Shown: piece by piece, positions 1-6,911 of the stretch
How positions within the stretch are numbered: position 1 is the first letter of the stretch
How the letters are laid out: each line of letters begins with the position of its first letter
From: Gammaproteobacteria bacterium
GTDB lineage: Bacteria; Pseudomonadota; Gammaproteobacteria; Pseudomonadales; Pseudohongiellaceae
Reading direction: 5' to 3'
Assembly (NCBI GenBank): GCA_003556835.1
Contig: PWQG01000360.1
Coordinates: 1 to 8,868 of the forward strand
DNA length: 8,868 nucleotides
Position numbers and translations under genes: made by a program
The notes under the pieces: generated by a model
Told to the model about the DNA's origin: nothing
The model's input: the letters and a program-made list of their open reading frames with translations, nothing else
Databases searched by the model: none

Positions 1-2572
1 GCTGTACGAAGCCCATTTCCGCAGCGAGGACGACAGCGAACGTCGCGAGATCTACGCCGAGATCAATGCCGAGTCGCGGCTGGCCGCACAATATGCAGTG
101 GCCAACGAGATCGACAAGGTCTACAACGCCATGGGCGCCAGCGGTCTGAACGCCCACACCTGGCACGAGGAAACCGTCTACCGGGTCAGCCTGCCGGCCA
201 ATCGCCTGGAGCAGTGGGCCACACTGGAGTCGCACCGTTTCCTCGACCCGGTGTTTCGCCTCTTCCATACCGAACTTGAAGTGGTCTACGAGGAAAAAAA
301 CCGCACCCTGGACAATCGTAACCGGGTGTCCTCCTATGCGCTGCACGACCTGCTTTATCCGAACCACCCCTATGGCCAGCAACCGACCATCGGACACGCC
401 GACCACCTGAAAAACCCGTCCCTGCGTTATATCCGCGACTACTACGAAACCTTTTACGTGCCCAACAACATGGCGATTTCCATCAGCGGCGCCATCGACA
501 TCGAGGAAACCATCCAGGTCATCGCCGAGCATTTCTCCGCCTGGGAACAGCGCCGCCTGCCGCCAGCGCAACAGTGGCCGGAAGAGCCGATCCGTGAGCT
601 GCGGAGCACCACAGTGTACTACCCGGGGCAGGAAGAAGTACGACTGGCTTTCCGCACCGTGCCCAATAACCACCGGGACCAGGAAGCACTGATGCTGCTC
701 GACATGATCCTCGACAACCGCACCGCCGGCCTGATCAACCTGAACCTGAACCAGCAACAACGGGTGCTATCGGCCGGAGCCTCGCCTTCTTTCCACAATG
801 ACCACGGCGCACAACAACTCTGGGGCAGTCCCCGCGAAGGTCAGAGCCTGGAAGAGGTGGAGGCCCTGCTGCTTGAGCAGCTTGAGCTGCTGCGCAATGG
901 TGAATTCGAGGACTGGCTGTTACCCGCCATCATCAATGACTTCGAGCGCCGCGAAAAGCGCAACCTGGAATCAAACCAGGCCCGTGCAGCCAATATGCGC
1001 CAGGCATTCATCAACCACGCCGACTGGAATCACCACATCACACGCATCCAGCGCATGTCCCGTGTCACACGACAGAACATCATTGACGTGGCCAACCGTT
1101 ATTTCGCGGAAGACAATTACGTGGTGGTCTATCGCCGCAACGGGCCGGCTGACATCCCGGAAGTGGAAAAACCACAGATCGACCCGGTGGAAATCGACCC
1201 GACCCGGCAGTCCGCCTTTGCCGAGCGGATCCTGGGCATGCCCTACGAGCCCATTGAGCCACGCTTCCTGGAAGCGAACCGCGATTACCGGATCATTGAG
1301 CATGCCCCGGGTGTGCCCCTGTACCATGCGGACAATCCGCTCAATGACCTGTTCACCTTCAGCATCACCATTGACAGGGGAACCGAGCATGAGCCACTGC
1401 TCGGACTGGCCGCAGCCCTGCTGGACAAGGCGGGAACGGGCGAATTGGAACCGGAGGAACTGCAGAAGGAGTGGTACCGCCTGGGCAGCAACCTGCGCAT
1501 CAGTGCAGGCGCCAACAGCACCAGCATCAGTCTCTCGGGCCTGGACGGGCAATTCTCCGACAGCCTGGCACTGATGCTGGAACTGATCCGCGCACCAGTA
1601 AGCGAACAACAGGTACTGGATGAACTGAAAGCGGATATCTTCCAGTCACGGCGTGATCAGCGCGAGGATCCGGCAGCCATCAGCCAGGCACTGTACCTGT
1701 ACAACCGCTACGGCGAGGATTCGCCGCGCCTGCGCGGTCCGACCAACGCCGAAATCGAGGCACTGGACGTGGACGACCTGCTACCCCTGATCGGCAGTCT
1801 GTTGCAGTATGAACACAGCCTGTCCTACACCGGCGCCATGGCGCCACAACAGGTGATCGCCGCGCTCGACCGCAGTTATTCGATCCACAGCGAGCTGCAA
1901 GCGGCCCCGCCCTGGCAGCGCCGACAGGCCCGCCGCATTGAAGACAACCACATTTATGTGGTCCCGCGGGAGACGGCACAGGCACAGGTGCGCATTGAAT
2001 TCCCCGACGTAGAATTCGACGAGGAATTGAGCGTGGCCGCCTCCCTGTACAACAATTATTTCGGCCTGGGCATGTCCAGCGTCGCCTTCCAGGAGCTGCG
2101 CGAAGCCCGGGCGCTCGCGTACTCGGCCTCGGCGCGCTACGCCCAGGGGTCCAGGCAGGGCGATGAGAACCTGATGCTGGCCGCAATCGGCACCCAGAAC
2201 GACAAGACCGTGGAGGCCACTACCACCTTCATTTCACTGCTCTATGACATGCCGGTGTCACAGGAGCGTTTCGAGGAAACCCGAAATGCCCTGGTGAACC
2301 GCTATCGGACGGCCACCACCGGCCATCGGCAGATACCGGGCACAGTGCGCAGCTGGGAGCGCCTCGGCCTGGAGGGAGACCCGGGCCCGGATCGATTTGC
2401 CCGACTGCTCGACAGTGATCTGGAGACCGTGCTGAACTTCCAGCAGGAGCGCGTGGCCGGACGTCCCAAACTGATTTCCATTGTTGGTGATCTGTCCCGC
2501 ATGGATCAGGAGACACTCGCCAACCTGGGTACTATCACTGAAGTCGACATTGATGCTATTTTCGTAGACTGA
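1..2572 (+). CDS. M16 family zinc metallopeptidase (insulinase-like), 5'-truncated by window edge
   Basis: Large two-domain M16 peptidase, expected to cleave peptides or unfolded proteins in the periplasm. The reading frame is open from base 2 to the TGA at 2570-2572 (856 visible codons). The GTG at 98 lies inside the protein and is not the start. Numbering from the base-2 codon, residues 45-54 hold the conserved GASGLNAHTW stretch. The pair E97-E98 (in VVYEEKN) supplies the third zinc ligand, probably E98. Residues 119-163 hold the usual HPYG...TIG...YYETFYVPNNM region. The HxxEH motif and any signal peptide lie upstream, outside the window. In the second half the catalytic motif is degenerate (LLDKAG, about 473-478), so that half should be inactive. 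The family R/Y motif FQELREARALAYS is at 696-708. The charged helical region before residue 45 resembles an insert known in a subgroup of large M16 proteins. Family assignment is firm; substrate unknown. Confidence 0.93.
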   Translation, partial: LYEAHFRSEDDSERREIYAEINAESRLAAQYAVANEIDKVYNAMGASGLNAHTWHEETVYRVSLPANRLEQWATLESHRFLDPVFRLFHTELEVVYEEKNRTLDNRNRVSSYALHDLLYPNHPYGQQPTIGHADHLKNPSLRYIRDYYETFYVPNNMAISISGAIDIEETIQVIAEHFSAWEQRRLPPAQQWPEEPIRELRSTTVYYPGQEEVRLAFRTVPNNHRDQEALMLLDMILDNRTAGLINLNLNQQQRVLSAGASPSFHNDHGAQQLWGSPREGQSLEEVEALLLEQLELLRNGEFEDWLLPAIINDFERREKRNLESNQARAANMRQAFINHADWNHHITRIQRMSRVTRQNIIDVANRYFAEDNYVVVYRRNGPADIPEVEKPQIDPVEIDPTRQSAFAERILGMPYEPIEPRFLEANRDYRIIEHAPGVPLYHADNPLNDLFTFSITIDRGTEHEPLLGLAAALLDKAGTGELEPEELQKEWYRLGSNLRISAGANSTSISLSGLDGQFSDSLALMLELIRAPVSEQQVLDELKADIFQSRRDQREDPAAISQALYLYNRYGEDSPRLRGPTNAEIEALDVDDLLPLIGSLLQYEHSLSYTGAMAPQQVIAALDRSYSIHSELQAAPPWQRRQARRIEDNHIYVVPRETAQAQVRIEFPDVEFDEELSVAASLYNNYFGLGMSSVAFQELREARALAYSASARYAQGSRQGDENLMLAAIGTQNDKTVEATTTFISLLYDMPVSQERFEETRNALVNRYRTATTGHRQIPGTVRSWERLGLEGDPGPDRFARLLDSDLETVLNFQQERVAGRPKLISIVGDLSRMDQETLANLGTITEVDIDAIFVD

Positions 2573-2600
2573 ATACAGGATATGGGAGTGCAAGGCCTGT

Positions 2601-3557
2601 ATGGACAAGTACCGGGATGTCAGTCCGCTCCAGGTCAGCGGGCTGAACAAGCGATACGGACGCACTGATGTGCTGACCGACCTGAATCTGACGGTGGAAA
2701 CCGGCGCCGTGCATGGTCTGGTGGGCCTGAACGGTTCCGGTAAAACGACCACCCTGGAATGCATCCTGGGCATGCTGCCCTATGACCGCGGCGATGTGTC
2801 CGTATTGGGACATCGTCCGGATCATCTGTGGCGCGCCACTGGCGCCGTGGTTGGCATTTTCGACAGCCCCTCATTGCATCCCGGCCTGACCGTCCGCCAG
2901 AGCCTGGAGCATGCGCGGATTCTCTGTACGGAAACAGTCCGCAGCCCGGCCCAGGTCGAATCCCTGCTCGGCATCAGACGCTACAGCAACTATCGCATCC
3001 GGCAACTGTCACTGGGCAACCGCCGCCGTGCCTCCATCGCCCAGGTCCTGCTCGGCCAGCCGGCCTTTGTCATTCTTGACGAACCCTTCAATGGCCTTGA
3101 TGCCGGCGGCGTGGATGATGTGCTGGCCCTGATCAGCCGGCTCAATCGCGAAGAAGGTACCGCCTTCCTGCTATCCAGCCACCAGCTACCCTACCTGGAG
3201 CGCATCTGCAGCCATATGTCCATCCTGCACAAGGGGCGGATCGAAATCAGTGAGCCGGTGGAGCAGCTCTTCGCCGCACGACATCCAAGAATACTGTTGC
3301 GCTGTGATCAGGTCGAAAGGGCTACCGGACTGTTGCAGGGTCAGCCCGGCATCCTGCAAGTGACAAGCGCGCCTGACGGCAGCCTGCAAGTGGAGATCGA
3401 TGAGCGGGCGCCCGACCCGGCCAGCATCAATCGACAACTGGTGCAGGCCGGAATCGCGGTGTCCGGATTGATCAGCGAAATCCCTTCCCTGGAGTCATTG
3501 TTCCGCGAGATCACCGGCAGCGAGGCCGGCGACGGAAATGTGGAGACAGCTGCATGA
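2601..3557 (+). CDS. ABC transporter ATP-binding protein (ABC-2/DrrA-CcmA type)
   Basis: Cytoplasmic ATPase (318 aa) expected to power the permease encoded next. Visible motifs: Walker A GLNGSGKT at 42-49, signature LSLGN at 136-140, Walker B VILDEP at 157-162 with catalytic E161, D-loop at 166-167 and H-loop H194. LSLGN in place of LSGGQ and an acidic residue (D88) where the Q-loop glutamine is expected are like the BcrA/lantibiotic-immunity and ABC-2 exporter ATPases, where Glu is common at that place. Residues from about 222 onward form the extra C-terminal domain frequent in this group. The start ATG at 2601 has an AAGG at 2592-2595, five bases upstream, and a GGGAG at 2584-2588, twelve bases upstream. 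No other in-frame start lies between it and the preceding stop. It follows the peptidase by 28 bases and overlaps the permease by four. Substrate cannot be read from the sequence. Confidence 0.95.
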   Translation: MDKYRDVSPLQVSGLNKRYGRTDVLTDLNLTVETGAVHGLVGLNGSGKTTTLECILGMLPYDRGDVSVLGHRPDHLWRATGAVVGIFDSPSLHPGLTVRQSLEHARILCTETVRSPAQVESLLGIRRYSNYRIRQLSLGNRRRASIAQVLLGQPAFVILDEPFNGLDAGGVDDVLALISRLNREEGTAFLLSSHQLPYLERICSHMSILHKGRIEISEPVEQLFAARHPRILLRCDQVERATGLLQGQPGILQVTSAPDGSLQVEIDERAPDPASINRQLVQAGIAVSGLISEIPSLESLFREITGSEAGDGNVETAA

Positions 3558-4408
3558 GTGGATTTGTTGCAGCCCTGCGCGCAGAATTGTATGTGGCACA
3601 ACGCAGTACATCGGCCCGATTGGTGGTGATCCTGCCCGCCCTGCTGGCCATGGCCCAACTGTTGCTGGTGCGTATCCGCAGCGGCGGTGAACAGGCACGG
3701 GACAGCCTGCTCGGCAGCGGCGGCCTCGATTTCGCTGCCGATAATGCCTGGGGCTATTACGTCGACAGCCTGCTCAGCGGCCTCACACTGCTCGCACTGG
3801 CCCTGGCCGCCTACACCGCCTGGTCCTTTGCCAGCGACCGGGACAGCGGCGTGCTGCGGCATCTGTTGATCCGGCGCAGCAGCCGCAGGGCCGTGCTACT
3901 GGCGAAACTGCTGGCGGCGCACCTGGTTGCACTCTGCGCCCTGTTCGGCCTGATGCTGGCGGCGACCGCGCTGGCCGCCTGGTTGTGGGAATTCGGCCCC
4001 GTGGTCGAGGATGGATTTGAGCTGATCGGGGCAGAGGAAATCCGTGAGGAATTCCGTCTGGGGTTGGTCCTTGCCCTGTTGCCCCTGCCCGCCACCATCG
4101 CCTTCGCCCTACTGGTGGCCGTGGCCACCAGTAGCGCCACCCAGGCGGTGACGGCCGCGCTGGGGCTCAGCCTGGCCATGGACCTCTTCAAGGGTGCCCT
4201 GGGCAATGCCGCCAACTGGCTGCATGTCAGTTACCAGCCCTCGCTGATCGATCAGTCCTATCTCAGCGACGTAAGCCGCCTGGTGCGCGGCTATTCCGAT
4301 GTCATGCTGGACCCGGACATGCTACAGCTCAATCAATGGGTGCCCCTGCCCTGGTTGATGGTATTCATTGCTCTGGCTCTGGTGCTGGTGCCATGGAGGC
4401 GTTTGTAA
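3554..4408 (+). CDS. ABC-2 type transporter permease
   Basis: Inner-membrane subunit (284 aa), partner of the ATPase it overlaps by an ATGA. Six hydrophobic segments are seen at about 22-40, 72-92, 116-144, 168-191, 197-216 and 264-281, the standard ABC-2 count. The N-terminus begins with a short amphipathic stretch before helix 1. After helix 2 comes the typical cytoplasmic loop, DRDSGVLRHLLIRRSSRR at 95-112, followed by helix 3; a similar acidic-Gly-basic pattern is common in ABC-2 permeases and is thought to contact the ATPase. The loop at 145-167 is strongly acidic. A GGAG at 3542-3545, eight bases before ATG, supports the start. ABC-2 pairs export polysaccharides, drugs or peptides, or act on periplasmic partners as in NosFY. 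The downstream envelope genes make a periplasmic partner plausible here, by inference. Confidence 0.9.
   Translation: MSGFVAALRAELYVAQRSTSARLVVILPALLAMAQLLLVRIRSGGEQARDSLLGSGGLDFAADNAWGYYVDSLLSGLTLLALALAAYTAWSFASDRDSGVLRHLLIRRSSRRAVLLAKLLAAHLVALCALFGLMLAATALAAWLWEFGPVVEDGFELIGAEEIREEFRLGLVLALLPLPATIAFALLVAVATSSATQAVTAALGLSLAMDLFKGALGNAANWLHVSYQPSLIDQSYLSDVSRLVRGYSDVMLDPDMLQLNQWVPLPWLMVFIALALVLVPWRRL
4395..4399 (+). promoter_or_regulatory. Shine-Dalgarno site fixing the start of the PDZ lipoprotein
   Basis: GGAGG lies inside the last codons of the permease gene, eight bases before the ATG at 4408. That ATG shares its first base with the permease stop (TAATG). Earlier in-frame ATGs exist at 4336 and 4393, but only 4408 has this spacing and puts a clean lipoprotein signal at the N-terminus. 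Confidence 0.8.
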
Positions 4409-5361
4409 TGTGGCCACGTCTCTTTCTTCTCCTCGGCCTGTTCTCCCTGCTCGCGGCCTGCGCCACCCATGAGCCGAGGCAACTGGTGCCCAGCATCAAT
4501 CTGTCGCCCGACAACCAACTGTTTCCAGGCAATGATGGTGGTCCGCGTGCAGGCGGTGTCGACTTCGGCTTCCGGGCCGAGCGCGGCAACGATGATCGAC
4601 CGGGACAACTGGCCGAACTCGACGGCATCCGGGTCGCCAGTGTCAGCCCCGGCGGGCCGGCCGACATGGCGGGCCTGCTGCCCGGCGACCATATTCTGGA
4701 ACTGGATGGTCATGCGATCGAACAGCCGGACCAGCTGGATGCCATCGCCCTTGACATTGAAGAAGAGCGCGTCGTCATGGTGAATGTGCGACGCGATACC
4801 ACCGTATTCATGACCGTCCTCAATGTCAGTCCGCAGTCGGACGCCCGGCTTGAAGCCGTCGAGCTGTATCGCGTCGATCCCCTCTACATTCGCGCCGGCT
4901 TCACCACGGAACTGCTCGAGGACGCAGAGGGAGGCGCCCTGTCCGGCGCCCGCATCGTGCATTTGCTCGACGACAGCCCCCTGCATGCGGCAGGCCTGCG
5001 CGAAGACGACATCATACTGGCCATTGCCGGTGAACCGGTGCGCTCAGCCCAGGCCCTGATCGACCGGATTCACCGCAATCACGGACCTGGCGATCGGGTG
5101 ACCCTGAATTTTGCCCGCGACAACCAGCTGCAGGACCAGGATGTTGAACTGTGGCACCCGGGCCGCCGACTGAGTCGGCTGAGCCTGTGGCCCCTGTTCG
5201 TGTATGAATCCAGCCTGGACCCGGACCGCACCCGTTTCACGGTGCTGGATCTGCTCCTGTTCTCCCTGTTTTCCTATGAACGTGAGGCGGGTGAGCGCGA
5301 GTACAGCGTACTGGGCCTGTTTCGTACCGCCAGTGGTTACGGCGAATTGCTGGAGGAATGA
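4408..5361 (+). CDS. Outer-membrane-type lipoprotein with two PDZ domains
   Basis: Predicted 317-residue lipoprotein. The N-terminus MWPRLFLLLG is followed by lipobox LAAC, with C18 as the lipidated residue. Ala at +2 rather than Asp predicts Lol-dependent transfer to the outer membrane, facing the periplasm. A low-complexity Gly/Asp/Asn linker covers about 30-70. PDZ 1 spans about 72-141 (ASVSPGGPADMAGLLPGDHI, then LDG) and PDZ 2 about 165-248 (DDSPLHAAGLREDDIILAI, then GEPV). No protease domain is attached, so it is not a DegP/DegS-like enzyme; an adaptor role in binding protein C-termini or chaining partners is inferred. Residues 258-317 form a separate tail rich in aromatic and beta-type residues (WPLFVYES, LFSYERE, YSVLGLF). 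The gene starts on the permease stop and overlaps the next gene by ATGA. A longer form starting at 4336 (341 aa) is possible but would bury the signal peptide. Confidence 0.88.
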   Translation: MWPRLFLLLGLFSLLAACATHEPRQLVPSINLSPDNQLFPGNDGGPRAGGVDFGFRAERGNDDRPGQLAELDGIRVASVSPGGPADMAGLLPGDHILELDGHAIEQPDQLDAIALDIEEERVVMVNVRRDTTVFMTVLNVSPQSDARLEAVELYRVDPLYIRAGFTTELLEDAEGGALSGARIVHLLDDSPLHAAGLREDDIILAIAGEPVRSAQALIDRIHRNHGPGDRVTLNFARDNQLQDQDVELWHPGRRLSRLSLWPLFVYESSLDPDRTRFTVLDLLLFSLFSYEREAGEREYSVLGLFRTASGYGELLEE

Positions 5362-6911
5362 TGATCCGGACTTTGCTTCGTCAATGTCTGTTCTGCTTTG
5401 CCCTACTCGGCAGCACATCCCTGCTGGCGCAGAATTACACGGCATCGGAGCTGCCGGCGCCTGAGTGGCCGGACGAGTGGGTAACCGGGGATATGAATGG
5501 CAATGGCCGGCTGGACCTGATCCTGCCGGTATGGTCCCCCGAACGGGGCCGACAGCTGGAAATTTACCTGCAACAGGCCGACGGGCGCTTTGCGGCTCAG
5601 GCCTCGCGTACAGTCGACATACGCTCGGACATCATTGCCGTCAGCCTGGCCGATGTGCGGCCCCTGCCCGGACAAGAGTTGATCCTGATCAGCAATTCCG
5701 CTGCCTACAGCCTCAGCAGTATGCTGCCGGGTTATGACAATAACCTGGAACGGCTGTTCGACTGGGATTTCATCGCGTCAGTGCCCGACCGTCAGCGCAC
5801 GCTGTTCCTGCCGCCAGCACAGGACATCACCGGCAATGGCCGGCTGGACCTGCTGCTCCCTGGCCGCGAACGCTACGGCCTGTTCACCTTGAGGGATGAT
5901 GGCCGCTTCGATGCCTTGCATCAGTTCAGTACCGAAAACGAGGAACTGGAACCGGAGGACCTGCCTCTGAACACCGGGCGCTTCGATACCGAAATCACCA
6001 TCAACGAACGCGACGGCCTGCTGGTGCGTATCGTGCCGCGCTCCAACTCCCTGTTCCAGGACTTTCTGCAAGACCGGCGTGGACAGCAACAGAACCGGAG
6101 TAACCTGCTTGAGTTCCAGCACCGCATTGCCGGAGCGGTCAGCGCCCCGCTCCGCTCCGAGACGGGACGGGATATTCTCTTCACCAATATGGGAGACGAT
6201 CTGCGGGCCCGTATCAATACCCTCTCGGTGCGTGAAAACGGCGATCAGAAACGCATCGAGCACTGGTATGCGCCGGCCAACGATTCCGGAGACTACCGCC
6301 TGCTTGATATTACCGGCAACGGCCGGATGGACCTGATCCGGATCGATGACAATGATGATGACTGGGACGTTTATTTCTATCGCAACCGCGAGGGGCGCTT
6401 CGATTTCGAGCAACCGGATCAGATCATGCGCTTCAGTGGTTATGACTTGCGGGTGAACGCACTGGATATCAATGGCAATGGACAGCCTGAACTGACAGTG
6501 ACCTATTATACAATCCCGGCCACGGCGGCCCTGCGCAACGTCGGTATCAACCGCGTGCAACTGATCTACGGTAGCGCCGACGGGGAGCAGGGCCTGTTCA
6601 ATACCCGGCCCGATTCGCGTCATGAGGAGCGTTTCTCCGCCGATGCCGTGCGCGGCCTGTCTGAACCCATCCATCTTGCGGCCGACCTCAATGGCGATGG
6701 CCGCAAGGATGCACTCTACCTTACGGCGGACGGCGTCCTGGCGGCCAGCCGCGTGGACAATAATCTGCGTATCAGTAGCGGCACTTTCTGGCAATATGTA
6801 CCCAATCGCACCATAACCGGCTTTGATGTGCTCGATCTGAACAGCAACGGCCGTCCGGATCTGCTACTGCATCACTCCAACACAACCACGGTATTGATGT
6901 CAGCACCATGA
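5358..6911 (+). CDS. Secreted FG-GAP/VCBS repeat beta-propeller protein (first paralogue)
   Basis: Exported 517-residue protein. A Sec signal peptide covers about 1-24, with a probable signal peptidase I site after LLA (A24). Six Asp-rich loops of the pattern DxNxNGxxD are visible: 45-53, 156-164, 317-325, 370-378 (ends in Glu), 443-451 and 493-501. Each is followed by a hydrophobic strand such as DLILP, DLLLP, DLIRI or DLLLH. Weaker repeats lie near 95-112 and 262-280, which would give seven or eight blades. In known FG-GAP/VCBS proteins such loops bind calcium and the fold serves binding rather than catalysis; no catalytic motif is seen. The start overlaps the lipoprotein stop (ATGATG). The GGAGGA at 5352-5357 sits too close to the first ATG, so translation may begin at the second, 5361, one residue shorter. 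Likely a periplasmic or surface partner of the PDZ lipoprotein (inference). Confidence 0.88.
   Translation: MMIRTLLRQCLFCFALLGSTSLLAQNYTASELPAPEWPDEWVTGDMNGNGRLDLILPVWSPERGRQLEIYLQQADGRFAAQASRTVDIRSDIIAVSLADVRPLPGQELILISNSAAYSLSSMLPGYDNNLERLFDWDFIASVPDRQRTLFLPPAQDITGNGRLDLLLPGRERYGLFTLRDDGRFDALHQFSTENEELEPEDLPLNTGRFDTEITINERDGLLVRIVPRSNSLFQDFLQDRRGQQQNRSNLLEFQHRIAGAVSAPLRSETGRDILFTNMGDDLRARINTLSVRENGDQKRIEHWYAPANDSGDYRLLDITGNGRMDLIRIDDNDDDWDVYFYRNREGRFDFEQPDQIMRFSGYDLRVNALDINGNGQPELTVTYYTIPATAALRNVGINRVQLIYGSADGEQGLFNTRPDSRHEERFSADAVRGLSEPIHLAADLNGDGRKDALYLTADGVLAASRVDNNLRISSGTFWQYVPNRTITGFDVLDLNSNGRPDLLLHHSNTTTVLMSAP
5499..5519 (+). repeat. 21-base direct repeat, copy 1, in a propeller loop
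   Basis: This 21-base string, beginning GGCAATGGCC, recurs exactly at 5832-5852 in the same reading frame. Both copies encode GNGRLDL in the Asp-rich loop of a blade. Codon-level identity between blades suggests recent blade duplication or gene conversion. Confidence 0.85.
5832..5852 (+). repeat. 21-base direct repeat, copy 2, in a propeller loop
   Basis: Exact second copy of the string at 5499-5519. The other four loops of the gene encode similar peptides with different codons, so the identity is not forced by the protein motif. Confidence 0.85.

Noticed and set aside
98..100. GTG at 98 as the true start of the M16 peptidase
   Set aside because: The frame stays open to the window edge and the conserved M16 N-terminal region, including the HxxEH motif, must lie upstream.
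971..1609. Open frame on the - strand (212 codons) inside the M16 gene
   Set aside because: It is antisense to a well-conserved peptidase region, with no family motif and no supported ribosome site.
4336..4407. Upstream in-frame ATGs (4336, 4393) as start of the PDZ lipoprotein
   Set aside because: They would overlap the permease more deeply and place up to 24 residues before the signal peptide. The ATG at 4408 has a GGAGG eight bases upstream and gives a textbook lipobox.
5778..6794. Long open frame on the - strand (338 codons)
   Set aside because: It lies wholly antisense to the first propeller gene, whose protein has a signal peptide and repeated domain motifs. The antisense product shows no recognisable domain; such frames are common opposite GC-rich genes.
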